The translations under genes were made by a program, and so were the position numbers. DNA of 64,000 bases from Euclidia mi (lineage: Eukaryota; Arthropoda; Insecta; Lepidoptera; Erebidae), in the NCBI GenBank assembly GCA_944739405.2, contig OX123199.2:2345898-2409897 (forward strand). The letters run 5' to 3'. Shown in pieces: positions 54,335 to 64,000 of the stretch. The notes under the pieces were generated by a model. The model ran no database searches. It was given only the letters and a program-made list of their open reading frames with translations, and was not told where the DNA came from. Positions within the stretch are counted from its first letter, which is position 1, and each line of letters begins with the position of its first letter.

Positions 54335-54985
54335 AAACTTAATATATAATAATATTCTACCACATACACACATCACCATCTAGTCCCAAACTAAGCAGAG
54401 CTTGTACTATGGGTACTAGATAATGGATAAACATATTATGTACATATATACTTTTTTAAATACATACATATTATACATTGATACTCCCAGACCAAGGCAG
54501 CGATAGCCGAGTGGATATACCAACAGACTGCCATGCAGAGGGTATCAGGTTCGAATCCACGGCGCGCACCAATGACTTTTCGGAGTTATGTGCGTATTGA
54601 ATTGTTAATTATCGCTCGTCCCGTGCCTCGGAGAGCACGTTAAGCCGTCGGTCCCGGTTGTCATGAAGATCTTTGACAATCGTTACCTTCTAAATAAAAC
54701 TGACACTAGTCTAAACCATGGAATATCGCTATCCCTTCGGGTTGCGGAGGTCAGACAGGCAGTCGCTCCGTGGAAAAGCTAATATTCAGCCAAATCCGGT
54801 TAGACTAGAAAGCGGACCCCAGACTGAAACTGGGATAACGCTAAGAGAAAGAAGACTCCCAGACCAAGACAAACATCCATGTTTATGCACACAAATGTTT
54901 GACTTGAGCGGGAATCGAAGCCGCGACCATCGGCGTAGCGGTCGCTTACTCTCCCGCTGCGCCGACCGGTCGTCCCTTTGAACTA
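54335..54985 (-). mobile_element. SINE family E, split by a SINE D insertion
   Basis: The 3' half (54335-54496: aatattctaccacatacaca, gcagagcttgtactatgggt) and the 5' half (54855-54985: gtttatgcacacaaatgttt, agcgggaatcgaagccgcga, ctctcccgctgcgccgac) together match 6280-6530. Confidence 0.82.
54497..54854 (+). mobile_element. SINE family D inside SINE family E
   Basis: Flanked by actcccagaccaag at 54483-54496 and 54855-54868. Head gcagcgatagccgagtgga, B-box gttcgaatccacgg, centre gtgcgtattgaattgttaat, tail ggaatatcgctatcccttcg, gtggaaaagctaatattcag, taacgctaagagaaagaag. ORF 54718-54981 is a SINE reading. Confidence 0.92.
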
Positions 54986-54999
54986 GAGTATACAAACAT

Positions 55000-55435
55000 A
55001 TGTTGTGACTCTCGAAGCTTTCATTTGTTTTCGTCGCTCACCCGATCGCCCACCATCATGCATCGCGTGGCAAAATTTAAAACTCAGTTCGTTACCTTTT
55101 CATTTGCGCTTATATCATCATAATTATGCCTATCCGGTGACTTAATGTTGTATGCCGGTAATTGATACACTCATGTCGCTTGTCGATAAAAATAATCATT
55201 ATTCGACGCCTAAAAGGACATTAAATTCATAAAGGAATGGGTAGAAAAATAATTATATACCTACGCGTCTTTCAACCACTGAACAATGCTAATATTTTTG
55301 TGACGTCTCTATATCGCGTAAATATTTCAAAATAATTGAACTGTCACAATCCTGTAGCAACGGCTGGTGTAACACGTATGACGAAACTTCGGGCCACATA
55401 TGAAGTGTTTCACCTTCATTTTCAAACAACTCGAC
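55000..55435. other. Unassigned intergenic sequence
   Basis: No gene or element recognised. Confidence 0.35.
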
Positions 55436-55453
55436 TAGATATAAATCACCTAC

Positions 55454-55826
55454 TTCTTTCTCTTAGCGTTATCCCAGTTTCAATCTGGGGTCCGCTTTCT
55501 AGTCTAACCGGATTTGACTGAATATTAGCTTTTCCACGGAGCGACTGCCTGTCTGACCTCCGCAACCCGAAGGGATAGCGATATTCCATGGTTTAGACTA
55601 GTGTCAGTTTTATTTAGAAGGTACTGACGCCCTGTAACGATTGTCAAAGATCTTCATGACAACCGGGACCGACGGCTTAACGTGCTCTCCGAGGCACGGG
55701 ACAAGCGATAATTAACAATTCAATACGCACATAACTCCGAAAAGTAATTGGTGCGCGCCGTGGATTCGAACCCGATACCCACTGCATGGCAGTCTGTTGG
55801 TATATCCACTCGGCTATCGCCGCCCC
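55454..55826 (-). mobile_element. SINE family D with 18 bp flanking repeat
   Basis: Reverse of family D (tcttagcgttatcccagttt, tccacggagcgactgcctgt, aattaacaattcaatacgca, gtggattcgaacccgatacc, cactcggctatcgccg). tagatataaatcacctac lies at 55436-55453 and 55852-55869. About 25 bp between the SINE head and the right copy is extra and includes a reversed gtaggtgattt. Confidence 0.85.
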
Positions 55827-55869
55827 ATCGATATGTAGGTGATTTTTATTTTAGATATAAATCACCTAC

Positions 55870-56744
55870 ATAGGTATTATAATGCGTACAAGACTAAAAA
55901 TATTCACAACAAATGATATGTCATGCTTGTATGCTCTTACGATTAACAATACCTCGGCTCGGCCTATAGCAAGATGTATAAGAGTGTAGTAAGCTAATGA
56001 TCTGATTTATTGAATAAATGATGATACAATCGATAATATAAGGAAAAAAAAAATCCTTATATTATCGATTGTATTATAAATCGATTTTACGATATGGAAA
56101 GCTTGATATTGGCTCTGCCCTAAACCAACGGAAAGAAAAAGTTGCCTATGCTCGATAAATTATATGTTATGGATGCTTAGTTGCAAATGCCCGATTTTAT
56201 TTTTCTTTTAGATGCCGCCGCAAAAAATCCAGCTTCAAAAACCCCTAAGGTTCAACGAAATTGTTGAATGAGTGAATATCCCTGATGTATTGAATCAAAA
56301 GATGATCTGGAGGACATTGATAAATAGATTATACTTTATTGAATTCCAAAACAAACAAAGTATTTAAATAAGTAGGTTTATAACTTAAAACTAGTGTGCA
56401 ATTGGCAAAAAACCAAAATCGAAGGAATAATTAGTATTGCTCGCGAAAGGGTTAATCACTAAAATTGTTCATAAACGCCAAGAATTTGCATAATATTAAA
56501 ATTAAAAATACTTAGACTTAGCATCTGTCGATTGAACTTGAAATGTATTGTTTTGATTGTTGATTTCCAAGATGTTTTTATAAGGCCGCATACCTTTTTA
56601 TCATGCAGATCTATTTGTAAATGTCATCTTATTGTAAAATATCAATTTATATGTAACATAAAGTCACCAGACTTTGCTCTGTGTTCTAAAGGTTGAGATT
56701 GTCCCATTTTGCACATTTTGATGGCTTACATTTTTATTTTCGCT
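55870..56744. other. AT-rich intergenic sequence with a hairpin
   Basis: At 56024-56074, atacaatcgataatataagg a pairs exactly (21 bp arms) across a nine-A loop. Otherwise no features. Confidence 0.5.
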
Positions 56745-56754
56745 AGTTCTCAGA

Positions 56755-56986
56755 CTCCGTGTGGTGACCGATTAAGAATACGAAATGTCACCACCTCATA
56801 TCATCCAATGGGTGTCGTAAGAGCCGACAGAGGGAGCATATTATGCAGAGAACAACACTGCAAGAGAAGGAAAACTGGATACAAACCCTATACCAACCCG
56901 TCTGGCCAGCGTGGTATAGTAGGCCAATTCCTCCTTTCAAAGGAGAGGCGTCGTCCAGCAGTGGACTATTAAGGCTGATGTGAAGA
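56755..56986 (+). mobile_element. SINE-like repeat family F with 10 bp target duplication
   Basis: Flanked by agttctcaga at 56745-56754 and 56987-56996. Contains gtggtgaccgattaagaata, catcatccaatgggtgtcgt, agagccgac, ccaattcctcctttcaaagg, gtccagcagtggactattaa and gctgatg. Confidence 0.85.
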
Positions 56987-56996
56987 AGTTCTCAGA

Positions 56997-58205
56997 AACT
57001 AAATAATTATACGAGATAAAACTTTGTATCGATAAAAATGTGAACCAAACCATTTGTTAAGTTAATAACCTATGCCATTTAATGTGCAGTGTTCTTACAA
57101 TCGTGCGATAAACAAACCCTGTCGGGTCGCCGCATAGGTACAGTTAGGTTTGTGGGATGAAATAGGCGGGTTCTGATTTTTTATCAGAATTATGTGATAT
57201 TTGTTTATGAAGATTAAACATATTGAAATAAGGGTTTATTTTTCCTACGTAAGTACAGATTTAACAGTTTTAATTCAAGACAAAGCTCTGTTATTTTAGC
57301 TCAATCAGATAGCATTATTCATGACAATTCTAAAGATAATTCGTTTACATACTGTTTGTTTACAAAAGTTTCAAGATATTTGCATTTATGTCATTGCAAA
57401 ATGTCGACGACCGAGGGGGTATTAAACACAACTCACTTATTTTATATAACTGGCGTATGGGCACAAGATTGGAATTAAACAATGTCACTCACAAGCCCTT
57501 AGTCATCTCAATACCAATGTGAGTGTGTGTGTCCTTCCAACCACCAAAACAACCAAACAAATATTCGCATTTCAAATTATGCTAATTATTTATATATATT
57601 AGGACTGAAATTACGCAATATTACCAATTTCACACGTAACCCACTATGCCATAGCAAGCAATAACCGTATTTTGGTCCAAGCATGACATATAAAAAGTAA
57701 AATTTGGACTTTCGAAATAATAGCTCGACAATTTACTGAGATCCTCTAGAGCCACAAACAGAAATTATCCTTGAGACGTCTACAGTTGCTTATATACAAA
57801 AGAAGCAGACGTCTACAGTTGCTTATATACAAAAGAAGCTGAGAACGGGTTTTTCTTGTTATAGAAACAAGAAAAAATCTATTAAAAATCATCCCATTTA
57901 TATCTACACTGCTACAGATAGACACACAAATAAATACATACACGGATACACACTTCAATCTTGCAACACCCTTCGATTTTACGTAAGGGGTTAAAATACG
58001 CGTCCATCTAGGTAACTTTGGCGAATGTCATCAATATAATCATTAATAAAGCTGGAACTCAAATATGTTTATAAAAATATGCACTACTCGTTTAACTACA
58101 TATATTTATACTAATGAATCTCTTACGCTCCCGATGTCCAACCTACCCGTAGATTTGGAGATTGGAAATACATATTTGACCTATTTTATAAGGAGCTTTA
58201 TATGT
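56997..58205. other. AT-rich intergenic sequence
   Basis: Only a 33 bp exact tandem duplication is notable (57774-57841; agacgtctacagttgcttat plus atacaaaagaagc). No gene supported. Confidence 0.45.
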
Positions 58206-58408
58206 TTGATTTAAATTGTCTTTCGGGATATATACCACGTACCTTTGTTTGGAGTAACCGATATTTCGGCACTGTTGCAAGCGCCATATTCACGATGTAC
58301 ACGTGATGTTCAGTACATCCGTGAACATGGCGCTTGCAACAGTGCCGAAATATCGGTTACTCCAAACAAAGGTACGTGGTATATATCCCGAAAGACAATT
58401 TAAATCAA
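58206..58408. repeat. Long hairpin, ~95 bp arms, 12 nt spacer
   Basis: The left arm 58206-58300 (ttgatttaaattgtctttcg, ggatatataccacgtacctt, tggagtaaccgatatttcgg, cactgttgcaagcgccat) is mirrored at 58313-58408 with only one or two differences. Confidence 0.93.
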
Positions 58409-58462
58409 GTTTAAATGACCACGAAAGTTTAAATTCCTATATTGAGCTTTATATGACAGACT

Positions 58463-58650
58463 AGCTATTTTCCGCAGTTTCACCCGCGTCCAGAGGGAAC
58501 TACTTCGCGTACCCGTAATAAATTTATAGCCTAAGTTACTCCTTGGTACATCAGCTATTCGCCAGTGGAAGTCCCGTCAAAATCGGTCCAACCGTTCCAG
58601 AGATTAGCGAGAACAAACAGACAGACAGACAAAAATTTGAAAAATGTAAT
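58463..58650 (+). mobile_element. Dispersed repeat end (ctagctattttccgcagtt type)
   Basis: ctagctattttccgcagttt, cacccgcgtccagagggaac, gtcaaaatcggtccaaccgt, tccagagattagcgagaaca, then cagacagacagac. Related in layout to 18638-19470. Confidence 0.55.
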
Positions 58651-59142
58651 TTCGGTATACGTACCGTGTATATGTACGTCCATATTATGCAGTTAGTAAA
58701 ATGCGGTTATTTTAATATAAGAAACACTCAAATTTATTTATGTGTATAGATATGCATCTCATATCTCCAAATCCATCAATAGATCGGATATTCAATTCAG
58801 CGGTTAGAATATGAGACTTAGATTTAAGAAGCTTTTATTTTCTTTCGCCTATACCGGTGTCCATGATAAAATTGTGCAAGATAAATTTTACCCACTTTCC
58901 GGTTTTCTATTGAGTTCGTGACAATGTCATGTAGCTGATCTGATGACGGAGGTGGAAGGTGGCATTAGGAATAATGCAATAAAAGCATACAACCTTATCG
59001 AGTTTAGGCTCGTCTGGTTTGTTTGGCCAAGTACTTTGAGCCTATGTGTGAATGAGCCTCGTGAATACTCATGATGTTTGTAGTATTTGGATATTTTTAT
59101 GTTTTTGAATGTACTATTTTTTTTATTTTTTTATTCATATTT

Positions 59143-60918
59143 AATTTGAAATCGACGAATAGTACAGGTTATGATGAGGTCACTACCAAGGTATTAAAAT
59201 ATGTGTCCATCGAATTGTCATATATACTTAGCCACATAATTAATTTCTGTATTTGCCATGGAGTTTTCCCTGAAAAATTAAAGTTAACCATAATCAAACC
59301 AATTTTTAAGAAAAAAAACAAATACGACATGAGTTGCAATAGACCCATTGCATTGGTGCCTACTTTATCCAAAGTTGTTGAAAAAGTAATATATGAGCGC
59401 TTATATAGCTACTTTGAAGTAAATAATCTATTCGCGACAGAACAAGTGGGATTTAGAAGGGATAGAAGGATAAATGTGGCAATCTACTCATTTTTGCAAA
59501 GTGTTATGATACAGATGGATAATAAGAATCATGCTTGTGCGCTCTATATGGACTTAACCAAAGCGTTTGACTACGTTGAACACAACACATTGTTAAACAA
59601 GCTATACGCTTATGGGGTCAGAGGAAACGCCTATAATTTAATTAAAAGCTACCTTGAAAATCGCAAACAATCTACACATATCACAAGGTTATGTCCTTTA
59701 ACAAAACAAATGCAAGAATACAAGTCCGAATACAAAAATAATAAATTTGGCGTGCCACAAGGTAGTGTGTTGGGGCCACTATTATTCATCATTTACATCA
59801 ATGACCTCCCTAGAATAACATATAATAATATAGTTTTATTTGCTGACGACAGTACTATTATATTTGCAGGTAAAGATAAATCACAAATAGAGTTAGATAT
59901 AAATAATACTTTACAAAAAGTGGTTGAATGGTTAGCTTTAAATAATTTAAAAATTAATTTGGATAAAACAAAATTAATGACATTCCGAAACAGAGTTGTC
60001 CGTGTGGTGACGGATTAAAAATACGGAATGTCACCACCCCATATCATCCCAAGGGTGTCGTAAGAGCCGACACAGGGAGCATATTATGCAGAGAACAGCT
60101 GCTGCACTGTAAGAGAAGGAAAACTTGATACAAACCCTATACCAACACGTTTGGCCAGCGTGGTATAGTAGGCCAATTCCTCCTTTCAAATGAGAGGCCT
60201 AGTCCAGCAGTGGACTTTTAATGATGAATGATGATGAAACAGAGTTGACACTTTACAAGACATGAACATTCATTATTCTGGCACTAAAATTGAACACGTA
60301 AATGTAACGAAATTTTTGGGAGTGAACATTGATTCTCAGTTAAAATGGAAGTCACACGTAGAAATGCTTTGCAATAGACTGAATCAGTATTCATATGCCA
60401 TCTACATGTTGTCTAAAACTGTTAATACTGCCGCAGTTTTAACAGCGTACCATGGTTATGTTACTCCTCTGTTGATGTATGGTGTTATGTTCTGGGGGAA
60501 TTCCGTAGATCACGAAATGGTTTTTAGAGCGCAGAAGAGATGTGTCAGGGCTATTTTTAGGAATAAACAGACTGAGAGCTGCAGACCAATATTTCCAAAA
60601 ATAAAATTGTTGACTTTGCCATGTATTTATATTTTCGATTTGATTATGTTTGTAAGAAATAATGATAAAATGTTTGTTAAATTAAAAAGTAAGAGGCATT
60701 CAAGTAAAATAAGTTTTATACCAAACAAAACTGGACTTCTTAATAATAGTGTCTTTTGTATGATTCCTAGAGTCTATAATCATTTACCTACGTCTTTGCT
60801 TGAAACTTCTGATAATAATACATTTAAATCTAAATTAAAGGAATTTCTTATAAATAAAACCTATTACTCGGTAAAGGAGTTTCTTGAAGACAACATTACA
60901 AAAACAAATATGCCTTAA
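59143..60918 (+). pseudogene. LINE reverse transcriptase interrupted by a SINE
   Basis: Part 1 (to 59998): STGYDEVTTKVLKYV, KLTIIKPIFKKKNKYD with NRPIALVPTLSKVVEKVIYE (fingers), QVGFRRDRRINVAIYSFLQS, motif A LYMDLTKAFDYVEH, FGVPQGSVLGPLLFIIYIND, the catalytic box LFADDSTIIF, and LNNLKINLDKTKLMTF. Part 2 (60248-60918): VTKFLGVNIDSQLKWKSHVE, YVTPLLMYGVMFWGNSVD, FRAQKRCVRAIF, to TAA. The inserted stretch (SINE plus one target copy) is 249 bp, divisible by three, and the two parts are in the same frame; the SINE itself supplies stops. The ORF's apparent N-terminus before STGYDEV is flanking sequence. No endonuclease domain. Clade possibly Daphne-like; certain only as CR1/Jockey group. Confidence 0.9.
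59999..60235 (+). mobile_element. SINE-like family F inside the LINE RT, 12 bp duplication
   Basis: gaaacagagttg at 59987-59998 and 60236-60247. Body gtgtggtgacggattaaaaa, tcaccaccccatatcatccc, aagggtgtcgtaagagccga, aaccctataccaacacgttt, gtccagcagtggacttttaa and a tgatgaatgatgat tail. Confidence 0.93.
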
Positions 60919-61305
60919 CCTTTGAAGTAAGCAGAATGTAATTCCTTAGCTGGAGATAATAATTTCATTAATCGATTACTTATATTTTATTCTATTTTGT
61001 ATTTTGATTTTGTGTTTCTATATTTATTTTTTTGTTTTGACATTGTAAATATATTAATTCTTAATAATCATTGTAAACCTGACATTTGTATTTGTAACTG
61101 ACATCTTATGTTGTGCACTTACTTAAAAATTAGTAAATTTTGCCGATTTTATTAATCATTGTCACTTCAATTTTATAATTAACTACTTATTATGTAATAT
61201 TTTTGCATGGCGAAAGCCTGAGTATGGCGAATTATATTTTATGTAACAACATGTATGTACCCATATTCGAAAAATAAAGATATTGATTGATTGATTGATT
61301 ATTTA

Positions 61306-61630
61306 TAGACTCACGTATGTATCCCCGAAGGGGTAGGCAGAGGTGTAACATTAGTGACATTACACCCACAATGTACTTAGTATATCATAATTTATCCCTG
61401 ATCAAATCAATGTGCTCTTGTCATCTTTACAAAAATGTTTACCAACGGCTAAACGTGTTTTCCGAGGCACGGAGCTGTGACATCGCCGAATCTCTGATTC
61501 CGAACTTCTATAGGATAATTCTTAAAAGAAAAAATCAAGCACGTATAGTTCGACCCGGCAATCGAACCCGAGACCTGATGATCCGCAGGTGCTTACACTT
61601 CCACAGGACTACAGTGGCAGTCTACCGCAT
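61306..61630 (-). mobile_element. tRNA-headed SINE, family G
   Basis: The minus-strand head gccactgtagtcctgtggaa with B-box gggttcgattgccgggtcg differs from A and B. The 3' tail is again the shared cctaccccttcggggata block (plus strand tatccccgaaggggtaggca). It directly follows the LINE tail. ORF 61317-61640 is a SINE reading. Confidence 0.72.
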
Positions 61631-62306
61631 ACTTTTTTAAGAGCCTGTGTCGTCCCACTGCAACAACAGGACAGGACAAACGTCTACCTACTCTTTTTGA
61701 CAACACTATGGACCCCCTTAAACGACAGGCGACATCGCGGCAGGCCTAGACGGAGATGGCGGGTGAAGCTAGACTCTTTCATAAGGGATTGGTTCCAAGA
61801 TGGAAAATATATGGATTTTACCGTATACTTACGTATAATATCTACGTATACCTAATACTGCACGTACATATTACACAAAGCATGAAGTAGAAGAATCGCC
61901 ATAAGGCGATTACCTTCGTTTCGCGGCTCATTCCCGCTATTTCTTAATGAGTGTTCTCTCACAAGACTTTATATTACTGTACCAGCATTGCCTCAATGCT
62001 GCGTAGTTTGCTACAGATTAAATTTTGCAGAATCATTTATTTCTCAAAAACATAATATATTATTATTATGGCAAAGGTACACAATTTACAAGGCTTAAAA
62101 TTATGAAGTGTAGTAGAAATTAATAAGAATTCTTTGGAAAAACGTCTCGCGTACGATGAATATCAAGCAAGAGACACGAAGAAAAGTCAGATTCACACCT
62201 ACAATATTTTGTAAATCGTACAAAGAGTTGTCTTTTTTGGAGATTTAAGGTCTTAGCCCACATAAACGACTCGCCTCATATCCAACCAAAAGAATAACAT
62301 TCAAAT
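61631..62306. other. Unassigned intergenic sequence
   Basis: 61700-61800 has a short frame with RHRGRPRRRWRVKLDSFIRD, reminiscent of a retroelement C-terminal box (GRPRKRW-type). It is possibly a decayed LINE end on the plus strand. Nothing else. Confidence 0.4.
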
Positions 62307-62321
62307 ATGGGCTTTAAGTAT

Positions 62322-62618
62322 ATACGTGAGAGGTAGTCTGAATGTGGCGTCTATAGACGAGAAAGTGAAAGGAAGTCGTTTGGCTTGGTATGGACACATT
62401 ATGCGAAGAGATGATATGTATGTAGGTAAGCAAGGGATGAATATGAAGGTAGAGGGACGGAAAGGCAGAGGGAGGCTAAGGAAAAGATGGATGGACTGTA
62501 AGAGGATGGATATGAAAGAGAAAGGGGTAAATGATCAGATGACGGGCGACAGAAAAGAATGGAAGCGAAGGACGTACTGCGCCGACCCTAAATAAATTGG
62601 GACCAGGGCAAGATTATG
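62322..62618 (+). pseudogene. RTE C-terminus and 3' end, 15 bp target duplication
   Basis: atgggctttaagtat at 62307-62321 and 62619-62633. The frame 62326-62595 carries KVKGSRLAWYGHIMRRDDMY, GRKGRGRLRKRWMDC and EWKRRTYCADPK, the RTE C-terminal signature. Then comes ataaattgggaccagggcaa and a gattatg tail. A 5'-truncated insertion of under 300 bp; the ORF start is not biological. Confidence 0.92.
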
Positions 62619-62633
62619 ATGGGCTTTAAGTAT

Positions 62634-63127
62634 TGCTCTTTAGGTATTCTTTACATTGGCATATAAATTAGCAGACAGCGCGCTGTCCGCCGTTAGACGC
62701 CTTGGTAGTCGACGCCTCGGTTACCGCACGTTGGAAGCAAGCGGACTGTGGTCGGTGCCCGCGTTTCCTACACGAAAGTGGTCGCCGCGGCGACAGCTGG
62801 GCGACTGCTAGCTGTCGCAGCGTGGACTGCGAGCAGTCGCCTTGTGTTGGGTAGGAGCGGTGTTGGAGCAGAGTCATGTATGTGGGCTAAGCCCTTAAAC
62901 CTACTCGACACAGTGTCTAAAAGCAAGAGAACCACTTAAACCCATTACGTCATCAGTGTAGTCGCAGTCGATTCAAAATTAGTAGTAGTGTTACAATCGC
63001 AAACTTTATAAGTTTAGAATATTTTTATTAAAGTGGTGGATATTCGAGTGTCTATAAGGACCGGTAAAGTGTACACTAACTTGTACAGGCAATTATATAG
63101 GTACTGAATGGTATAAATGACTGCACT
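62634..63127. other. GC-rich patch, unassigned
   Basis: 62680-62870 is unusually GC-rich for the window and has inverted words (ggcgactgct at 62800-62809, agcagtcgcc at 62832-62841). Perhaps a MITE end; ORFs on both strands are overlapping shadows. Confidence 0.35.
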
Positions 63128-63290
63128 GTTGGCGTAGCGGTTAATGCCGCTGCCTTGCCTTTGGACTCTGAGTCGAGTGTTGTGTGTTGGATTCCTACAC
63201 GAGACATAAATTTGCGTGATACATTAATTGTTGTTTTGAGTTTGGGCTTTCATTATGTCTCTAAGTTGTATGTTTATAAAGGCTTCGGTG
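63128..63290 (+). mobile_element. tRNA-headed SINE, family H
   Basis: Head ttggcgtagcggttaatgcc, B-box-like gttggattccta, body cacgagacataaatttgcgt, gatacattaattgttgtttt, gggctttcattatgtctcta. Best copy of this family in the window. Confidence 0.72.
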
Positions 63291-63474
63291 ACGATTTAAA
63301 GAAAATATACAACAAAAACGGTTAGGGCGTTTACGTCTATAAAGTATACCTCCGAATAGAAATACAAATAACCATAAACTTTCTAATAACTTTAAACTCG
63401 TAATCACGGAAACTATTAAAAGTATGCAGAGGGTTTCAGTGTGATAAGTCAGTCTAGTTAGGATTAATTAAAAA

Positions 63475-64000
63475 ATACCGATCAAGTGGGAGTCGGACTC
63501 GTGCACTGAGGGTTCCGTACAAACAGTATGTATATACGAGTATAATAAAAATATGTGATGTAAGTAACTAAAAATTTAAGGTTTTAATTTTTTTTCCTAT
63601 GTGCTATAAAATGTTGCTTTATGGCAAATTTCAAGATTATAGATCGACTGGAAATACCCTTTAGTTTTGACTTGAGCATTTGATATGAATTTCAATTTAA
63701 TACCTCTACGCGTTCATAAGGAAAGGCCTAGTAACTTTGAAATTATTATTTTTATTTTTTATTATATTATGTAAATAAAATTTTACGGTTTTCGTAATTT
63801 TTCCTTTATCTGTGCTATAAGACGTTGGTTCGTACCAAATTTCCAGAATCAAAGTTTACGGGAAGTACCCTGCAGGTTTTGATTCCCTTGCCAGTAGTTG
63901 AGAGTTTGAAAATATAGTAAAATTGCTGTTTCTTTTAATTGCGTTGAGATAGAAGTTTGATTTTGTAACAGCTTAAAAGTATAATAGACACGAGTATTTG
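63475..64000 (-). mobile_element. TIR element of the gggttccgtac family, runs off the window
   Basis: gtgggagtcggactcgtgca and gagggttccgtac are the reverse of the right shoulder of the 10980-11466 element. Inside, two related segments (ctatgtgctataaaatgttg with gcaaatttcaagattat, and ctgtgctataagacgttgg with caaatttccagaatcaa) occur about 210 bp apart. The far end is outside the window. Confidence 0.5.

Larger units (their letters stand above)
59141..61300 (+). mobile_element. CR1/Jockey-group LINE, 5'-truncated, with (TTGA)n tail
   Basis: Begins within the reverse transcriptase at about 59141 and ends in a gattgattgattgatt microsatellite tail (about 61283-61300). It is split by a family F SINE (59999-60235). 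The 3' UTR is 60919-61280 with aaaaataaagatattg before the tail. Apart from truncation and the SINE, the coding part is intact, so the insertion is fairly young. Confidence 0.88.

Overview
The window looks like a repeat-dense, AT-rich piece of an insect genome, most likely a moth and plausibly a noctuoid. The reasons are several families of tRNA-headed SINEs of lepidopteran style, RTE and CR1/Jockey-group LINEs, a Penelope-like element, many short inverted-repeat transposons flanked by TAA/TTA, and no bacterial gene organisation. The species call is an inference from repeat content only. I found no host gene that can be defended end to end; nearly all interpretable coding sequence belongs to retroelements.

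Layout. 1-9.7 kb: SINE copies, a diverged ~700 bp duplicated block (1955-3475), dispersed repeat relics, a foldback element and a ~60 bp tandem repeat. 9.7-14.5 kb: a stretch with ten copies of a GTCTACAGAAG-like word (10300-12115) holding a broken coding fragment and a later TIR insertion, then a 5'-truncated CR1-type LINE on the minus strand. 14.5-20.4 kb: a 269 bp MITE with a perfect hairpin, SINEs, a 235 bp direct repeat pair around a foldback element, and a degenerate dispersed repeat. 20.9-23.1 kb: a 2.2 kb palindrome. 23.2-25.4 kb: an LTR-like repeat pair enclosing a ~62 bp minisatellite. 25.8-28.8 kb: a 200 bp MITE, SINEs, and a possible transposon-protein fragment.

28.8-31.3 kb: a nearly complete Penelope-like element (reverse transcriptase plus GIY-YIG endonuclease) bounded by inverted terminal repeats and disabled by one frameshift and two stops. 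A second, mostly deleted Penelope-like copy lies at 35.25-35.81 kb. 31.4-35.2 kb: a 1 kb TIR element with a perfect palindrome, and SINEs. 39-42 kb: RTE fragments, including a 44 bp insertion with an 18 bp target-site duplication and a 1.3 kb RTE copy. 42.9-44.4 kb: a TIR element containing a 139 bp TA run. 49.7-52.3 kb: a 2.6 kb TTA-flanked element whose core is a 120 bp satellite array between inverted repeats. 53-56 kb: nested SINEs with clear target-site duplications. 59.1-61.3 kb: a LINE reverse transcriptase split by a SINE. 62-64 kb: an RTE 3' fragment, a SINE and a TIR-element end.

The elements interact as mobiliser and parasite. RTE, CR1/Jockey-group and Penelope-like elements encode reverse transcriptases; the SINEs and TIR elements encode nothing and must be moved in trans. 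SINE families here share 3' tails and central domains across different heads. No convincing new cellular system (defence island, CRISPR, biosynthetic cluster) is present. The most unusual objects are the composite satellite-bearing transposon, the large palindrome, the inverted-repeat Penelope-like element and a series of nearly loop-free hairpins.
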